A stretch of 64,000 nt of DNA, taken from NCBI RefSeq assembly GCF_014212135.1, contig NZ_JACJVQ010000023.1, forward strand, positions 1-64,000. Reading direction: 5' to 3'. The stretch comes from Cohnella thailandensis (GTDB lineage Bacteria > Bacillota > Bacilli > Paenibacillales > Paenibacillaceae). Shown one piece after another: positions 41,707-50,991 of this stretch. The notes below the pieces were generated by a model. It was given only the letters and a program-made list of their open reading frames with translations, did not search any database and had not been told where the DNA came from. Each line of letters starts with the position of its first letter. The stretch's first letter is position 1. The translations under genes were made by a program, and so were the position numbers.

Positions 41707-41963
41707 ATTCGAAGCCTTAGCCAAATCCCGCCATTCGCTTGCGCCTGATCAGCTAAGAGCAGAGGGCGAATACGAGCTGCGGCGGCTTCGGAAGCGACCA
41801 TGACCAGCGTCTCGATCGCGTCGCTTACTTTGGTCCCATCGACGAGACCCTCCACGTAGAAGAGGGCCGCCAACGGGTTTCCCGATCGGTCCCGTCCGAA
41901 TTCCTTGACGATAAAATCGACGCTGATTCGCGGGCTTATTCCTTCTTCGTTCAAATCCTCCAA
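41583..41963 (-). pseudogene. Remnant of a GerA-type spore germination gene
   Basis: About 75 codons (41963 down to about 41740) resemble the extreme N-terminus of GerA proteins: DFIVKEF, then AALFYVEGLVDG and a DAIETLVM motif. The same pattern is in the GerA protein at 44606 (LVIREF, AAIAFIDNLVDK). The rest of the gene is missing, and the frame runs on into noncoding antisense of the VOC gene. The first codons overlap the end of the MocR gene, so it probably came from a deletion. I cannot exclude a short real gene. Confidence 0.55.
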
Positions 41964-43366
41964 GCATCCGTAAACAGGCTAAGCCTTCGCAACCCCTCGA
42001 CAATCTCTTCCTCCGTCAGGTTCCCGTAGCCGAGCACCGCTTTACCAGGATTGCGCCCCCTTGTCATCGCATAGTCGTCAAAGGAAGACAGACGGACGCC
42101 GCAAGATTCGAGCTTCTGCCATTCGATCGGACCGTACGAGTCTTGCCGAAAGACAAGCTGAACGTGCATGCCGGCCTCGTCCCCGATCACTTCCACCCGG
42201 TCGCCGAATAGACGGTGGCATTGTTCCGCGAGGAAAAGGCGCTTCCGCTTGTAAACCGCCCTCATCTTGTGAATATGCCGATCGTAATGGCCATCCATGA
42301 TGAATCGAGCGAGCGCCAACTGCGAAATGGCGGAAGCCGTCAGGTTCAGCTCCTCCTTCGTTCGAACGACGAGCTCGATTAGTTGGGGAGGGACGATAAG
42401 GAAGCCGATCCTGAGCGCAGGAGACAGCGTCTTGCTGAACGTGCCTGCGTAGATCACCCTCGATGGAGCAAGGAGCTGCAGAGGCGGAACAGGCCCTCCT
42501 TTATGCCGGAATTCGCTGTTATAGTCATCTTCGATTATATAATGCCCGTACGTCTCGGCCAGCGCGACGGCCTGTTGTCTCCTCTGAATGGAGAGGATGC
42601 TTCCTGTCGGATATTGATGGGAGGGCGTAAGGACGATCAATCCTCCAGGCTCCGACCGCTCGATTCGGCTTATGTTCATCCCTTGGCGATCGACATGGAC
42701 CGGTCGTACGTCATATTTCATTTTCCGAAAAATATCCCCTACAAAACCGATCGTCGGCTCTTCGACATAGACGGTGCGGTGTCGATCCGAGAAAGCGGAG
42801 GCCAGCAGCAGGAAGGCTTCGGCGGTGCCCGACGCGATCACGATCCGTTCGGTGCCGCAGCGGATCCCCTTCACCCGGAGAAGGTAATCGGCGACGGCTT
42901 CCCGCAGCGCAAGCGTCCCTTGGATATCGCCATAAGCAAACGCGTTCGCGGGCTCCGAATCGACGACCTCCCTCACGTACTTGCTCCACAGCCTGCGCGG
43001 GAAGAGCGACAGATCGGGCGTTCCCGCGTCAAAGTCGATAGGCTTCTCGCGCGGAGCGGCAGGATCCAGGGGAGTTGCTTGCGCGGGCAGAACCGGGGAA
43101 GGATCCAATGCTGGAGAATGGATTTCTATCCCTTCGGCGATAAACGTTCCGGAACCGGCTTTGGACGTTAGATAACCTTCGGCGGTCAGCTGCTCATAAA
43201 CCTCGATCACGATGTTCCGGGCGATGCCGAGCTCTTGGGCGGCTTTGCGGGTCGGTGGCAGACGATGGCCGGGGGAGAGCGCTCCGCTTGCGATCGTATC
43301 GCGCAAATAGCCGCATAATTGTTTGATTAAGGAGCCCTCGCCCGCGATGGGGTTAAATCCGAACAA
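41951..43366 (-). CDS. MocR family regulator (GntR helix-turn-helix plus aminotransferase domain)
   Basis: A 471-residue protein if started at TTG 43366, which has AAAGGAGAG at good spacing; an in-frame upstream start at 43429 does not. The N-terminal winged helix (LIKQLCGYLRDTIASGALSP) precedes an aminotransferase domain with EDDYNSEFRHKG and the PLP lysine in YAGTFSKTLSPALRIGF. It diverges from an aldo/keto reductase, and repeats AATTGGTT/AACCAATT fill the space between, so it probably controls that gene. Confidence 0.9.
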   Translation of the reverse strand: MFGFNPIAGEGSLIKQLCGYLRDTIASGALSPGHRLPPTRKAAQELGIARNIVIEVYEQLTAEGYLTSKAGSGTFIAEGIEIHSPALDPSPVLPAQATPLDPAAPREKPIDFDAGTPDLSLFPRRLWSKYVREVVDSEPANAFAYGDIQGTLALREAVADYLLRVKGIRCGTERIVIASGTAEAFLLLASAFSDRHRTVYVEEPTIGFVGDIFRKMKYDVRPVHVDRQGMNISRIERSEPGGLIVLTPSHQYPTGSILSIQRRQQAVALAETYGHYIIEDDYNSEFRHKGGPVPPLQLLAPSRVIYAGTFSKTLSPALRIGFLIVPPQLIELVVRTKEELNLTASAISQLALARFIMDGHYDRHIHKMRAVYKRKRLFLAEQCHRLFGDRVEVIGDEAGMHVQLVFRQDSYGPIEWQKLESCGVRLSSFDDYAMTRGRNPGKAVLGYGNLTEEEIVEGLRRLSLFTDAWRI

Positions 43367-43383
43367 CCGAACTCTCTCCTTTA

Positions 43384-43462
43384 AATTGGTTCTTTGAATC
43401 GGGTTGGAATTGGCTCTTAGTCGAACCAATTTCCATCATTATACTGAAAGGGCAAACCAATT
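43384..43462. promoter_or_regulatory. Candidate MocR operators in the shared divergent region
   Basis: AATTGGTT at 43384-43391 and AACCAATT at 43424-43431 and 43455-43462 form one inverted and one direct pair. TATACT at 43440-43445 is a possible -10 for the aldo/keto reductase and lies between the two direct repeats. Confidence 0.55.
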
Positions 43463-43478
43463 CAAAGGAGAAGATGGC

Positions 43479-44477
43479 ATGCTCAAACGAACGTTGGGGA
43501 GATCGGGAATCGAAGTCGGCGCCGTCGGAATCGGATGCTGGGCGATCGGAGGGCCATGGATCGAAGAACGGACGGGCAAACCGTTCGGATGGGGAGAGAC
43601 CGACGACCGGGAGTCGATTGCCGCGATTCACTGCGCGCTCGACAGCGGCATTCAGTTGATAGACACATCCGATAACTACGGGGCCGGACATAGCGAGAAA
43701 GTGCTGGGACAGGCGCTAAAGGGGAGACGCGACCAAGTCGTTCTGGCGACGAAGTTCGGGTTCGTCACGAACGAAGAAACCAAAATGGCCACAGGAACGA
43801 ATGCAAGCCGATCCTACATTAAGTCGGCTTGCGAAGCATCGCTGCGCAGGCTGAATACCGACTATATCGATCTCTATCACTTTCATTTAGGAGACTATCC
43901 GGAACAGTCGGCTCCGGAAGTGATGGTCGTGCTCGAGGAATTGGCGGAGGAGGGGAAAATCCGCTCTTTCGGTTGGTCCACCGATTCGACTTCCCGAGCC
44001 GAGCTCTTTGCGCAGAGCAAGCATTGCGTGGCCATCCAACATAATATGAACGTCTTTCAGGACAATGCCGACATGCTTGAGCTTTGCGAACGCAATCGAT
44101 TGGCGAGCATTAACCGCGGTCCGCTAGCGATGGGGCTTCTAACGGGAAAGTATTCGGATGCGGTAACCGTCGACGATCCGAAGGATATCCGGTACCGCAA
44201 CGATTTGGATTGGCTGGCTTCTTTTAAAGACGGGATCCCTTCGCCGGAGATGATCGAACAATTGCGGGCGATCCGGGAAGTGCTGACCTCCGGCGGACGA
44301 TCGCTAGCCCAAGGCGCGCTTGCCTGGCTTTGGGCCAGAAGCGCCGTCACGATTCCGATTCCGGGCTTCCGAACCGTGAAACAAGTCGCGGAGAACGCAA
44401 AGGCAATGGAATTCGGACCTTTGACGGAGGCCGAAATGCGGCAGATGGATCAACTGTTGTCTGTTCGCGAGGGGTGA
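43479..44477 (+). CDS. Aldo/keto reductase
   Basis: A 332-residue AKR. The fold begins MLKRTLGRSGIEVGAVGIG. The tetrad is represented by Asp and Tyr in IDTSDNYGAGHSE, Lys in LATKFGF and His in LYHFHLGD. These NADPH enzymes reduce aldehydes and ketones. The start at 43479 follows CAAAGGAG. Divergent from a MocR regulator, with shared operator repeats between them. A terminator follows at 44518. Confidence 0.93.
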   Translation: MLKRTLGRSGIEVGAVGIGCWAIGGPWIEERTGKPFGWGETDDRESIAAIHCALDSGIQLIDTSDNYGAGHSEKVLGQALKGRRDQVVLATKFGFVTNEETKMATGTNASRSYIKSACEASLRRLNTDYIDLYHFHLGDYPEQSAPEVMVVLEELAEEGKIRSFGWSTDSTSRAELFAQSKHCVAIQHNMNVFQDNADMLELCERNRLASINRGPLAMGLLTGKYSDAVTVDDPKDIRYRNDLDWLASFKDGIPSPEMIEQLRAIREVLTSGGRSLAQGALAWLWARSAVTIPIPGFRTVKQVAENAKAMEFGPLTEAEMRQMDQLLSVREG

Positions 44478-44517
44478 GCGGCTATCCTGCAGCAGTTTGC
44501 GTTCCCAGATAAAGCGG

Positions 44518-44551
44518 CAGTCGGCCCTTGAGGCCGGCTGCTATTTTTTTC
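44518..44551 (+). terminator. Intrinsic terminator
   Basis: CAGTCGGCC (44518-44526) pairs with GGCCGGCTG (44532-44540), with one wobble, and is followed by seven T. Confidence 0.87.
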
Positions 44552-44605
44552 TTGCGTATTAAGTGGGTTCGAAATGTACATAAATGGCAGAAGAGGGGGA
44601 GCGTC

Positions 44606-46198
44606 GTGATCAAACGAAGGAAATTGCGAAGCCAAACGAGCCAACAACCATCCGGCAATTCCGTAAGCCCCCTGGGAACGGATTTAAAGGCCAATCTACA
44701 GCGAATGAATCGATCGATGGGCCACAGCAACGATCTTGTCATCCGCGAGTTTCGAATCGGATACGTCCAGGAAGATGCCGCCATCGCCTTTATCGACAAC
44801 CTGGTCGATAAGAAGATAATTGGCGAATTCGTGCTTCGATCGACCATGAGCGGCACCGCGGATTCCGAATCGAATGCTTCGGAGCGGGATATCGATGTGC
44901 TGGATACGATCAAAAATCGGATTCTGCCGCTGGGCGAGGCCGCCATCGCGAAGGAATGGAACGAATTGTTCGCCGCGGTTCTGAACGGCGACACGGCCAT
45001 CTTCGTAAACGGATACGCCGGCGCGATCATCGTCAGCACGCACGGAGGCGAACATCGCTCCGTCGAAGAGCCCTCCTCGGAAGTTCTGATACGAGGTCCT
45101 AAAGAAGGGTTTACCGAATCCATAGCAACGAATATCTCCCTGGTCAGACGCCGTCTCAAAACCCGGAACTTATGGATGGACGGCTTCAAGATCGGCAACG
45201 TTACGCAGACGAACGTCGGAATCCTGTATATCAAGGGCATTGCCGGGGACAAGACGGTGGAGGAAGTCAAACGGAGGCTTGCCAGCATCGAGACGGACGG
45301 CGTTCTGGAGTCCGGGATCGTCGAAGAATTCATTCGGGATCACCCGTTCTCTTTGTTTCCGACCATGTACAATACGGAACGTCCGGACAGCGTGGCCGCG
45401 GGCCTGCTGGAGGGGCGGGTCGCTATTCTGATCGACGGAACTCCGTTCGTTCTTCTTGCCCCGACGACTTTCTTTATGTTTTTTCAATCGCCGGAAGACC
45501 ACTATCACAACTTCCAATTCGCCATCTTTATCCGAACGTTAAGATTCGTTGCCTTTCTGATCTCTTTATTAGGCCCTTCCATCTACGTGGCGGCGATCTC
45601 TTTCCATCAGGAGATGATTCCGACGTCGCTCCTGCTCAGCTTGGCGGCGCAGCGCGAAGGGGTCCCGTTTCCTGCCTTGATCGAAGCCTTTCTGATGGAG
45701 GCCAGCTTCGAGATTCTGCGCGAAGCCGGCGTCCGGATGCCGCGCGCGATCGGCCAAGCGGTATCCATCGTCGGGGCCATCGTGCTGGGCCAGGCGGCGG
45801 TTCAGGCGGGAATCGTCTCTTCCGCCATGGTCATCGTCGTCTCTTTGACCGGAATCGCCAGCTTCACCATGCCGGCCTACAATATGGGAATCTCCATACG
45901 GATGCTAAGATTTATGTTGATGATCTCCGCGGGGCTGTTCGGTTTCTTCGGAATCGCGCTCGGCGGACTGATCATCACCGCCCATCTTTGCAGCATTCGT
46001 TCGTTCGGAATCCCGTTCATGGCTCCGTTTGCGCCGTTTATCGCCGCCGATCAGAAGGATACCCTTCTCCGGCTCCCGAGGTGGTTCCTGAATACGCGCC
46101 CGCGATTGATCAGCCAGGAAAACACAACCCGGATGAACGGCAGCAAGCCTGCTCCTCCGGGAGATGCGGCTGAAGAAGGGAGTCCGGATGAGAACTAG
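44606..46198 (+). CDS. Spore germination protein, GerA type
   Basis: A 530-residue GerA subunit, full length for the family. The cytoplasmic N-terminal region starts with SNDLVIREFRIG and AIAFIDNLVDKK. IDGTPFVLLAPTTFFMFFQS leads into five or six membrane helices, with LGPSIYVAAISFHQEM and AIVLGQAAVQAGIVSS. It starts with GTG at 44606 after GAGGGGGAG. The stop overlaps the GerC start. First gene of germinant operon 2 (order A-C-B). Confidence 0.94.
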   Translation: MIKRRKLRSQTSQQPSGNSVSPLGTDLKANLQRMNRSMGHSNDLVIREFRIGYVQEDAAIAFIDNLVDKKIIGEFVLRSTMSGTADSESNASERDIDVLDTIKNRILPLGEAAIAKEWNELFAAVLNGDTAIFVNGYAGAIIVSTHGGEHRSVEEPSSEVLIRGPKEGFTESIATNISLVRRRLKTRNLWMDGFKIGNVTQTNVGILYIKGIAGDKTVEEVKRRLASIETDGVLESGIVEEFIRDHPFSLFPTMYNTERPDSVAAGLLEGRVAILIDGTPFVLLAPTTFFMFFQSPEDHYHNFQFAIFIRTLRFVAFLISLLGPSIYVAAISFHQEMIPTSLLLSLAAQREGVPFPALIEAFLMEASFEILREAGVRMPRAIGQAVSIVGAIVLGQAAVQAGIVSSAMVIVVSLTGIASFTMPAYNMGISIRMLRFMLMISAGLFGFFGIALGGLIITAHLCSIRSFGIPFMAPFAPFIAADQKDTLLRLPRWFLNTRPRLISQENTTRMNGSKPAPPGDAAEEGSPDEN

Positions 46199-47408
46199 GT
46201 CTGCGATTAGCCTGATGCTGATTGGACTCCTGCTTATCCCGTTGACGGGTTGTTGGAATAGCAGGGAATTGAGGGACTTGTCGATCATCGGCGCGATCGG
46301 AATCGATAAATTGCCGGACAAGCCAGGCTACAAAGTATCGTTCCAGATCATCAACCCGAGCGCGGTCACCACGACCGGCACCGGCGGAGGCGGCGGGCAA
46401 AGCGGCATACCCGTCACGGTATATACGGGGAACGGAAGATCCATCTTCGAAGTCATTCGCAAAACCTCCGGATTATCGCCGCGGCAGCTTTTTTTCTCCC
46501 ATATCCGCTTGATCGTCATCGGTGAAACGTTGGCGCGCGAAGACCTTTCCAATCTTTTCGATTTCTTCGAAAGGTCTCACGAAATTCGCCTCACGACCAA
46601 GCTCGTCGTATCGCGAGGATCCAGCGCGGAGCAGCTCCTGCAGGTCCTTACTCCGTTGGAGAGGATTCCCTCGGATGCGATATACGGGAAGCTCGAATCG
46701 ACGAAGAGCATATGGTCGGAGAGCATGATCACCGGGGTTGACGACGTGATCAACCGATTGATCGGTCCGGGCAAGCAGCTCCTCATCAGCGGCGTAAGAA
46801 TTCTCGGAGACCAAGATAAAGGAGGGGAGAAGGCGAATCTGGACAAGACCAAGCTTCCGGCCGAGATCGAAATCAAGGGGATCGCCCTGTTCAAGAACGG
46901 CCGGCTGGAAACGTGGCTGGACGGGGGCAAGGCGCGGGGAGCGCTTCGGATTCAGGATAAGATGAACTCCTCCGTCGTTACCGTTCCTTGCAAGGACCGT
47001 GACGATCCCGCAGCCATCGCGGCCATCGAAATCACTCGTTCCCGAACGAAAGTCAAAGCGACGGTCGTAGACGGAGAGCCGGCGTTTCGGGTTTACGTCC
47101 GCGAAGAAGGCAACGTGGGAGAAGTGTCCTGCGCCGTCGATCTTAGCAAGAAAGAAGCCATCGAAGAGTTGGAGCAACGATGGAGATCGAAGACGAAGCA
47201 AGAAATCCGGGAAGCGATAGAAGCCGCCCAAAGCCGATCGAGCGACGTTTACGGCTTCGGCGAGGTTCTGAACCGTTCGTATCCGAGAACGTGGAAGAAG
47301 CTTGAGGACCGGTGGAGCGAAGTCTTCGCCGATTGCGAAATCGAGGTGCAGGTCGAGTCCTTTATCCGGCGTTCCGGCATGCGGACGAAGCCGTATATCA
47401 AGGAGTAA
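46188..47408 (+). CDS. Spore germination lipoprotein, GerC type
   Basis: A 406-residue Ger(x)C protein. The signal ends at Cys22 (LIPLTGCW), and NSRELRDLSIIGAIGIDK follows. It carries a glycine-rich insertion (TGTGGGGGQSG) near residue 65. The start at 46188 follows AAGGGAG and lies inside the end of the GerA gene. Expected on the outer face of the spore inner membrane. Confidence 0.94.
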   Translation: MRTRSAISLMLIGLLLIPLTGCWNSRELRDLSIIGAIGIDKLPDKPGYKVSFQIINPSAVTTTGTGGGGGQSGIPVTVYTGNGRSIFEVIRKTSGLSPRQLFFSHIRLIVIGETLAREDLSNLFDFFERSHEIRLTTKLVVSRGSSAEQLLQVLTPLERIPSDAIYGKLESTKSIWSESMITGVDDVINRLIGPGKQLLISGVRILGDQDKGGEKANLDKTKLPAEIEIKGIALFKNGRLETWLDGGKARGALRIQDKMNSSVVTVPCKDRDDPAAIAAIEITRSRTKVKATVVDGEPAFRVYVREEGNVGEVSCAVDLSKKEAIEELEQRWRSKTKQEIREAIEAAQSRSSDVYGFGEVLNRSYPRTWKKLEDRWSEVFADCEIEVQVESFIRRSGMRTKPYIKE

Positions 47409-47443
47409 GCAATCCCATTCGGTAAGAAAGGTCAGAGCGCTTC

Positions 47444-48547
47444 ATGCTTAAAGAGAAAATAAACGCACGCCAATTGTTTTCCCTGATCGTACTGTTCGAA
47501 TTAGGGACGGCGTTGGTGCTGCCGATCGGCTTCGTTTCCCATCGGGATGTCTGGCTGTCGATCTTGCTGGCCTTGATCGGGGGGATCCTGTTATTCCTGA
47601 TCTACGACCAAATAGTCCGGCAGTACCCCGAATCGACGTTCGTCGGATCCATCCGCCAAATCATGGGGACCTATGCGGGTTCGCTCATCGGCTTCCTCTA
47701 TCTCGGCTTCTTCATCCATAACGACGCCAGGGTGCTGCGGGAGACCGGCGAGCTGCTCGTCACGTCCGCGTACGATATGACGCCGTTATTCGTCATTTGC
47801 GCTTTCTTTATGCTAACGGTCGTTTACGTCGTAAGCAAGGGAGTCGAAGTATTGGCGAGAACCGGCGAGATCTATCTGCTTCACGTTCTTATTCTAGGCG
47901 GAGGAGGAACGATCCTGATCCTGTTCTCGGGGATCGTGCACGTCGAGAATCTGCTGCCGGTTATGGAAGATGGAGCGGGGAAGGTACTGGAGTCGGCTTA
48001 TCGTTATATTCTCATGTTCCCTTTCGGCGAGATGATTTGTTTTGCCGCCATCCTTCCGTCCTTGAACCGGACTTCGTCGGGACGGAAGGCCGGAATTCTG
48101 GCTCTGATCGCCAGCGGTACGATTCTAAGCGCCGCTCATGCGATCGAGGTCTCGGTTCTTGGAGCCAACATCTACGGCCGTTCTACGTTCCCCTTGTTTC
48201 TCGCGGTCAGCAAAGTCAATATTATGGATTTCATTCAACGAATGGACGGCTTGGTCATCCTGACTCTGATCATTACCTCCTTCTTCAAATGCGCGATCAA
48301 TTGCTATGCTGCCATTACCGTAGCCGCCGACCTGTTCCGCGTTCGCGAACCGATGAAGCTGGCGATGCCGGTCGGCTTGGTCGTCCTGTTCAACTCCATG
48401 ATGACCTCTAACGACTGGCCGGAGTTCGCCTTGAAGGGCAAAGAGGTAATCATGGGGATCCTGCTGCCGGTTTACTCCGTCGCGATTCCCGTCGGATTGC
48501 TCGCGGTTCATTGGATTCGCCGGTCGATCGGAAGCAAGACGCTTTAA
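47444..48547 (+). CDS. Spore germination permease, GerB type
   Basis: A 367-residue APC-like protein with about ten membrane helices, beginning KINARQLFSLIVLFELGTAL. It completes operon 2 (A-C-B). Together with the GerA and GerC subunits it would form one germinant receptor. Expression in the forespore is expected from the family. Confidence 0.93.
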   Translation: MLKEKINARQLFSLIVLFELGTALVLPIGFVSHRDVWLSILLALIGGILLFLIYDQIVRQYPESTFVGSIRQIMGTYAGSLIGFLYLGFFIHNDARVLRETGELLVTSAYDMTPLFVICAFFMLTVVYVVSKGVEVLARTGEIYLLHVLILGGGGTILILFSGIVHVENLLPVMEDGAGKVLESAYRYILMFPFGEMICFAAILPSLNRTSSGRKAGILALIASGTILSAAHAIEVSVLGANIYGRSTFPLFLAVSKVNIMDFIQRMDGLVILTLIITSFFKCAINCYAAITVAADLFRVREPMKLAMPVGLVVLFNSMMTSNDWPEFALKGKEVIMGILLPVYSVAIPVGLLAVHWIRRSIGSKTL

Positions 48548-48559
48548 GGAGCGATCGAG

Positions 48560-48781
48560 TTATGGCGTCGACTTGCGTTTCGATGCCGCTCTTACGATAG
48601 ACGCGGCTAAACCAAGAAGGAGAAGGACCGCCAATGCGAGCTCCGGGAGTGTCATCAGCTTGAAAGGGTTCTCCAGCAATCGGAAGGATCCGATTATGCT
48701 GTTGCCGGCCATCCAATCGACCATTAGCGTGTAAACCGTGCCATAGACAAATAGCAATACCGTAACGGCTGCTAGCTTCAT
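48560..48781 (-). CDS. Small membrane protein, 73 residues
   Basis: Two hydrophobic helices (about 4-22 and 47-66) flank a short loop, and the tail is basic (RAASKRKSTP). A strong AAGGAGGAG site is 6 bp before the ATG. It lies 17 bp after the stop of the membrane glycosyltransferase-like gene, so it is probably its operon partner. No family is recognised. Confidence 0.7.
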   Translation of the reverse strand: MKLAAVTVLLFVYGTVYTLMVDWMAGNSIIGSFRLLENPFKLMTLPELALAVLLLLGLAASIVRAASKRKSTP

Positions 48782-48798
48782 GCGCTTCTCCTCCTTGG

Positions 48799-50874
48799 TT
48801 ATCGCAGTTTAACCCACATGACCGGTCGAACTCCCAGTACCGCATCGACCTTGCGATGATACACTTGGTAATCCGATGCCACGACCCGTGCCATATCGGA
48901 GCTGTTGTAATACGGAGCGGCAAGCCAATAATCATGGGATAGAACGGACGCCGACTTCGATAGCTTAAAGAGCTTCTCCGCATCGTCGACGGAAGGCAAG
49001 GTTAAATAAGCCGAGTACATCTTCCGATAGGCACGATTGCTGTCCTGCGAAACATATTTGATGGGCGAAAACCAGTAATGGGGACGGTCTCCTTTCTCGG
49101 ATTGCGGGGAGTTGGATTCATTGCATAAGGCGGGATATTCCGTCCATAGAATGCGGCTTCGCTCTTCCGGCGTAAACCATTCATTCGCTTTGGCATTAAG
49201 GTCCGATCGAATGCTCGCTTGAGAATAATCGTTAGAGCGTTCGTCGTACGCGCGGCGATATAACGCGTTCTTGGCGATTATCTTGATTCGATCGTCTTGC
49301 CTATCCAAGACGTACCACTTTATGGGTTTGTCGTCGAAGCGGCCTATCGTTACGGTTCCCGGCGAGCCGGGATAGAAAGCGATGATTGCCAATAAGGCCG
49401 CAACGGCAATGGCGATACGCCGGAACGTCAGGCTTCGATAATCCAGATTGTCCAACAGCAAAACGACGATCAGCATGTCGAAATGAACGTTGAACAGGAA
49501 CATATGCTTCTGCAGATCGGCATTCCCGTTGCTCACGATGGGGACGATGAATTGACCCGCCGCGGCGCACAAGAGCGCCAACCTCAGCAAGATACGGTAG
49601 AAGTCTGCCCTTTTCCTAACTAATGAAACTACATTGGCGACATACAGGACCGACACGACGCCAAAGAATACGGAAGCGAAGCCGGCTGCTTCCTTGCGGA
49701 AGCTCTCCCACAGGTTCCATCGAAAAGCAAACCGTAAATCCGCTCGCTCGCTAGGCAGATTAATATTGGATAAATAAGTGGGACGAAGAGGCAAAGCGGC
49801 CTCGGCGCTCTCATCCAGCTTTGCGGCGAAGAAGGAGGGATGCGTCAAGTAATACTTGAATACCCCGAATTTGTCGACCCGGTCAAAAAACTCAGATTTA
49901 AAATCAGGATCCCGTTTGTAATAGGGATTCAAGGGGTGCCGTACGTTGGCGTTCAAGGCTTCCAGCTTGGACAGCTCCCGCGGCAAACCGAGGTCTTCGG
50001 CAGCCTTCTCCGGCGACGGGTTCTTGTACAAAACGCCGAAGAATACGGATTGAAAGGTGGTCATCTTGGTCATCCATTCGGGCGCAATCATGACATACCG
50101 GTAAGAAGCAACAAGCATAACGACGATCGAGACGCAGACCAAGATTTTTTTCTTAAGGTTCTCTTTTTTTATCGCGTAATAAGCAAGGGGAATGGATAGC
50201 AACACCGTTGACGGAAAGTTGGCCGCTTTGGAACCGGAAAAAAGGAACAGGGACAGCAACGCCCCCGCGTAAATCCAATACCCGTTGTCGTTTCTCTCAA
50301 GATAGAAAAGCAGGACAAAAGCCATGACGAGAAAGATTAGCGTAGTCGATTCCCCGTAAAAGGAATTGAAATAAACCAAATAGCCGCAATCCAAAAACAT
50401 AACGGCAAAAACGATTTTAACCGACAAATCGGCGGATAGTTGAATTCTCCACTTCTTCTTCAGAAATAGAGCCATAGCAACCGCATAGATAAGGACGTAT
50501 GATATGGTTTGAAAAACCAGGTTAAACAAGCCGGGTTCTCGCCGAAGAAGCTTGTTGGCGGCCGCGTTGAAAAACAAGGCGACTTTGACAAAGATAAATT
50601 GAGCGGAGTAATACTCCGCGGGGTTGTGTTGGACGGGCCGAAAGATGCGGATAAAATACCTGCCCAAACTGGTTGGATTAGCTATGTCATACAGATATTC
50701 GGCGCTCAAGTACTTGATCCCGCTGACCGACGAGAGCCCGAAGGCTCTCATCGTTCGGTTAAAGTCGGAATTATCGGCAAGCCCTATCGTCCTTGGAACA
50801 TAGATCAGGATGGCGATGGCGAGCACAACGAGGATATAGAGGATCCACGCCCGTATCGTTTTGGACTTCAGCAA
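48799..50874 (-). CDS. Large multi-pass membrane protein, WsfD-like glycan transferase
   Basis: A 691-residue protein with about ten or eleven membrane helices, a long extracellular-type C-terminal part, and an N-terminal GLADNSDFNRTMRAFG motif just after the first helix. The overall layout resembles the WsfD-type glycan hexose transferases of S-layer glycan clusters. That name is tentative, and no donor or acceptor can be deduced. TTG at 50874 is chosen because AAGAAGGGG precedes it at normal spacing. The open frame extends to 51255 across the divergent regulator, but that part is not coding. Confidence 0.7.
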   Translation of the reverse strand: MLKSKTIRAWILYILVVLAIAILIYVPRTIGLADNSDFNRTMRAFGLSSVSGIKYLSAEYLYDIANPTSLGRYFIRIFRPVQHNPAEYYSAQFIFVKVALFFNAAANKLLRREPGLFNLVFQTISYVLIYAVAMALFLKKKWRIQLSADLSVKIVFAVMFLDCGYLVYFNSFYGESTTLIFLVMAFVLLFYLERNDNGYWIYAGALLSLFLFSGSKAANFPSTVLLSIPLAYYAIKKENLKKKILVCVSIVVMLVASYRYVMIAPEWMTKMTTFQSVFFGVLYKNPSPEKAAEDLGLPRELSKLEALNANVRHPLNPYYKRDPDFKSEFFDRVDKFGVFKYYLTHPSFFAAKLDESAEAALPLRPTYLSNINLPSERADLRFAFRWNLWESFRKEAAGFASVFFGVVSVLYVANVVSLVRKRADFYRILLRLALLCAAAGQFIVPIVSNGNADLQKHMFLFNVHFDMLIVVLLLDNLDYRSLTFRRIAIAVAALLAIIAFYPGSPGTVTIGRFDDKPIKWYVLDRQDDRIKIIAKNALYRRAYDERSNDYSQASIRSDLNAKANEWFTPEERSRILWTEYPALCNESNSPQSEKGDRPHYWFSPIKYVSQDSNRAYRKMYSAYLTLPSVDDAEKLFKLSKSASVLSHDYWLAAPYYNSSDMARVVASDYQVYHRKVDAVLGVRPVMWVKLR

Positions 50875-50991
50875 AGTCGTACCCCTTCTTACTTGTCGAA
50901 AATTCATTGGTTTCCATACTGTGCCCGTTAATGGAACCATCATACTTAAGCGGCTTGTATTGTATAATGGAGGGCAAGCGGGGGGAAACGA

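Noticed and set aside
44556-44585. Possible sigma-G promoter before germinant operon 2
   Set aside because: GTATTA and CATAAAT are 17 bp apart, but both differ from the consensus enough that chance is likely.
45172-46173. A 333-codon frame inside GerA in another frame
   Set aside because: It is a shadow frame; the GerA frame has the family motifs.
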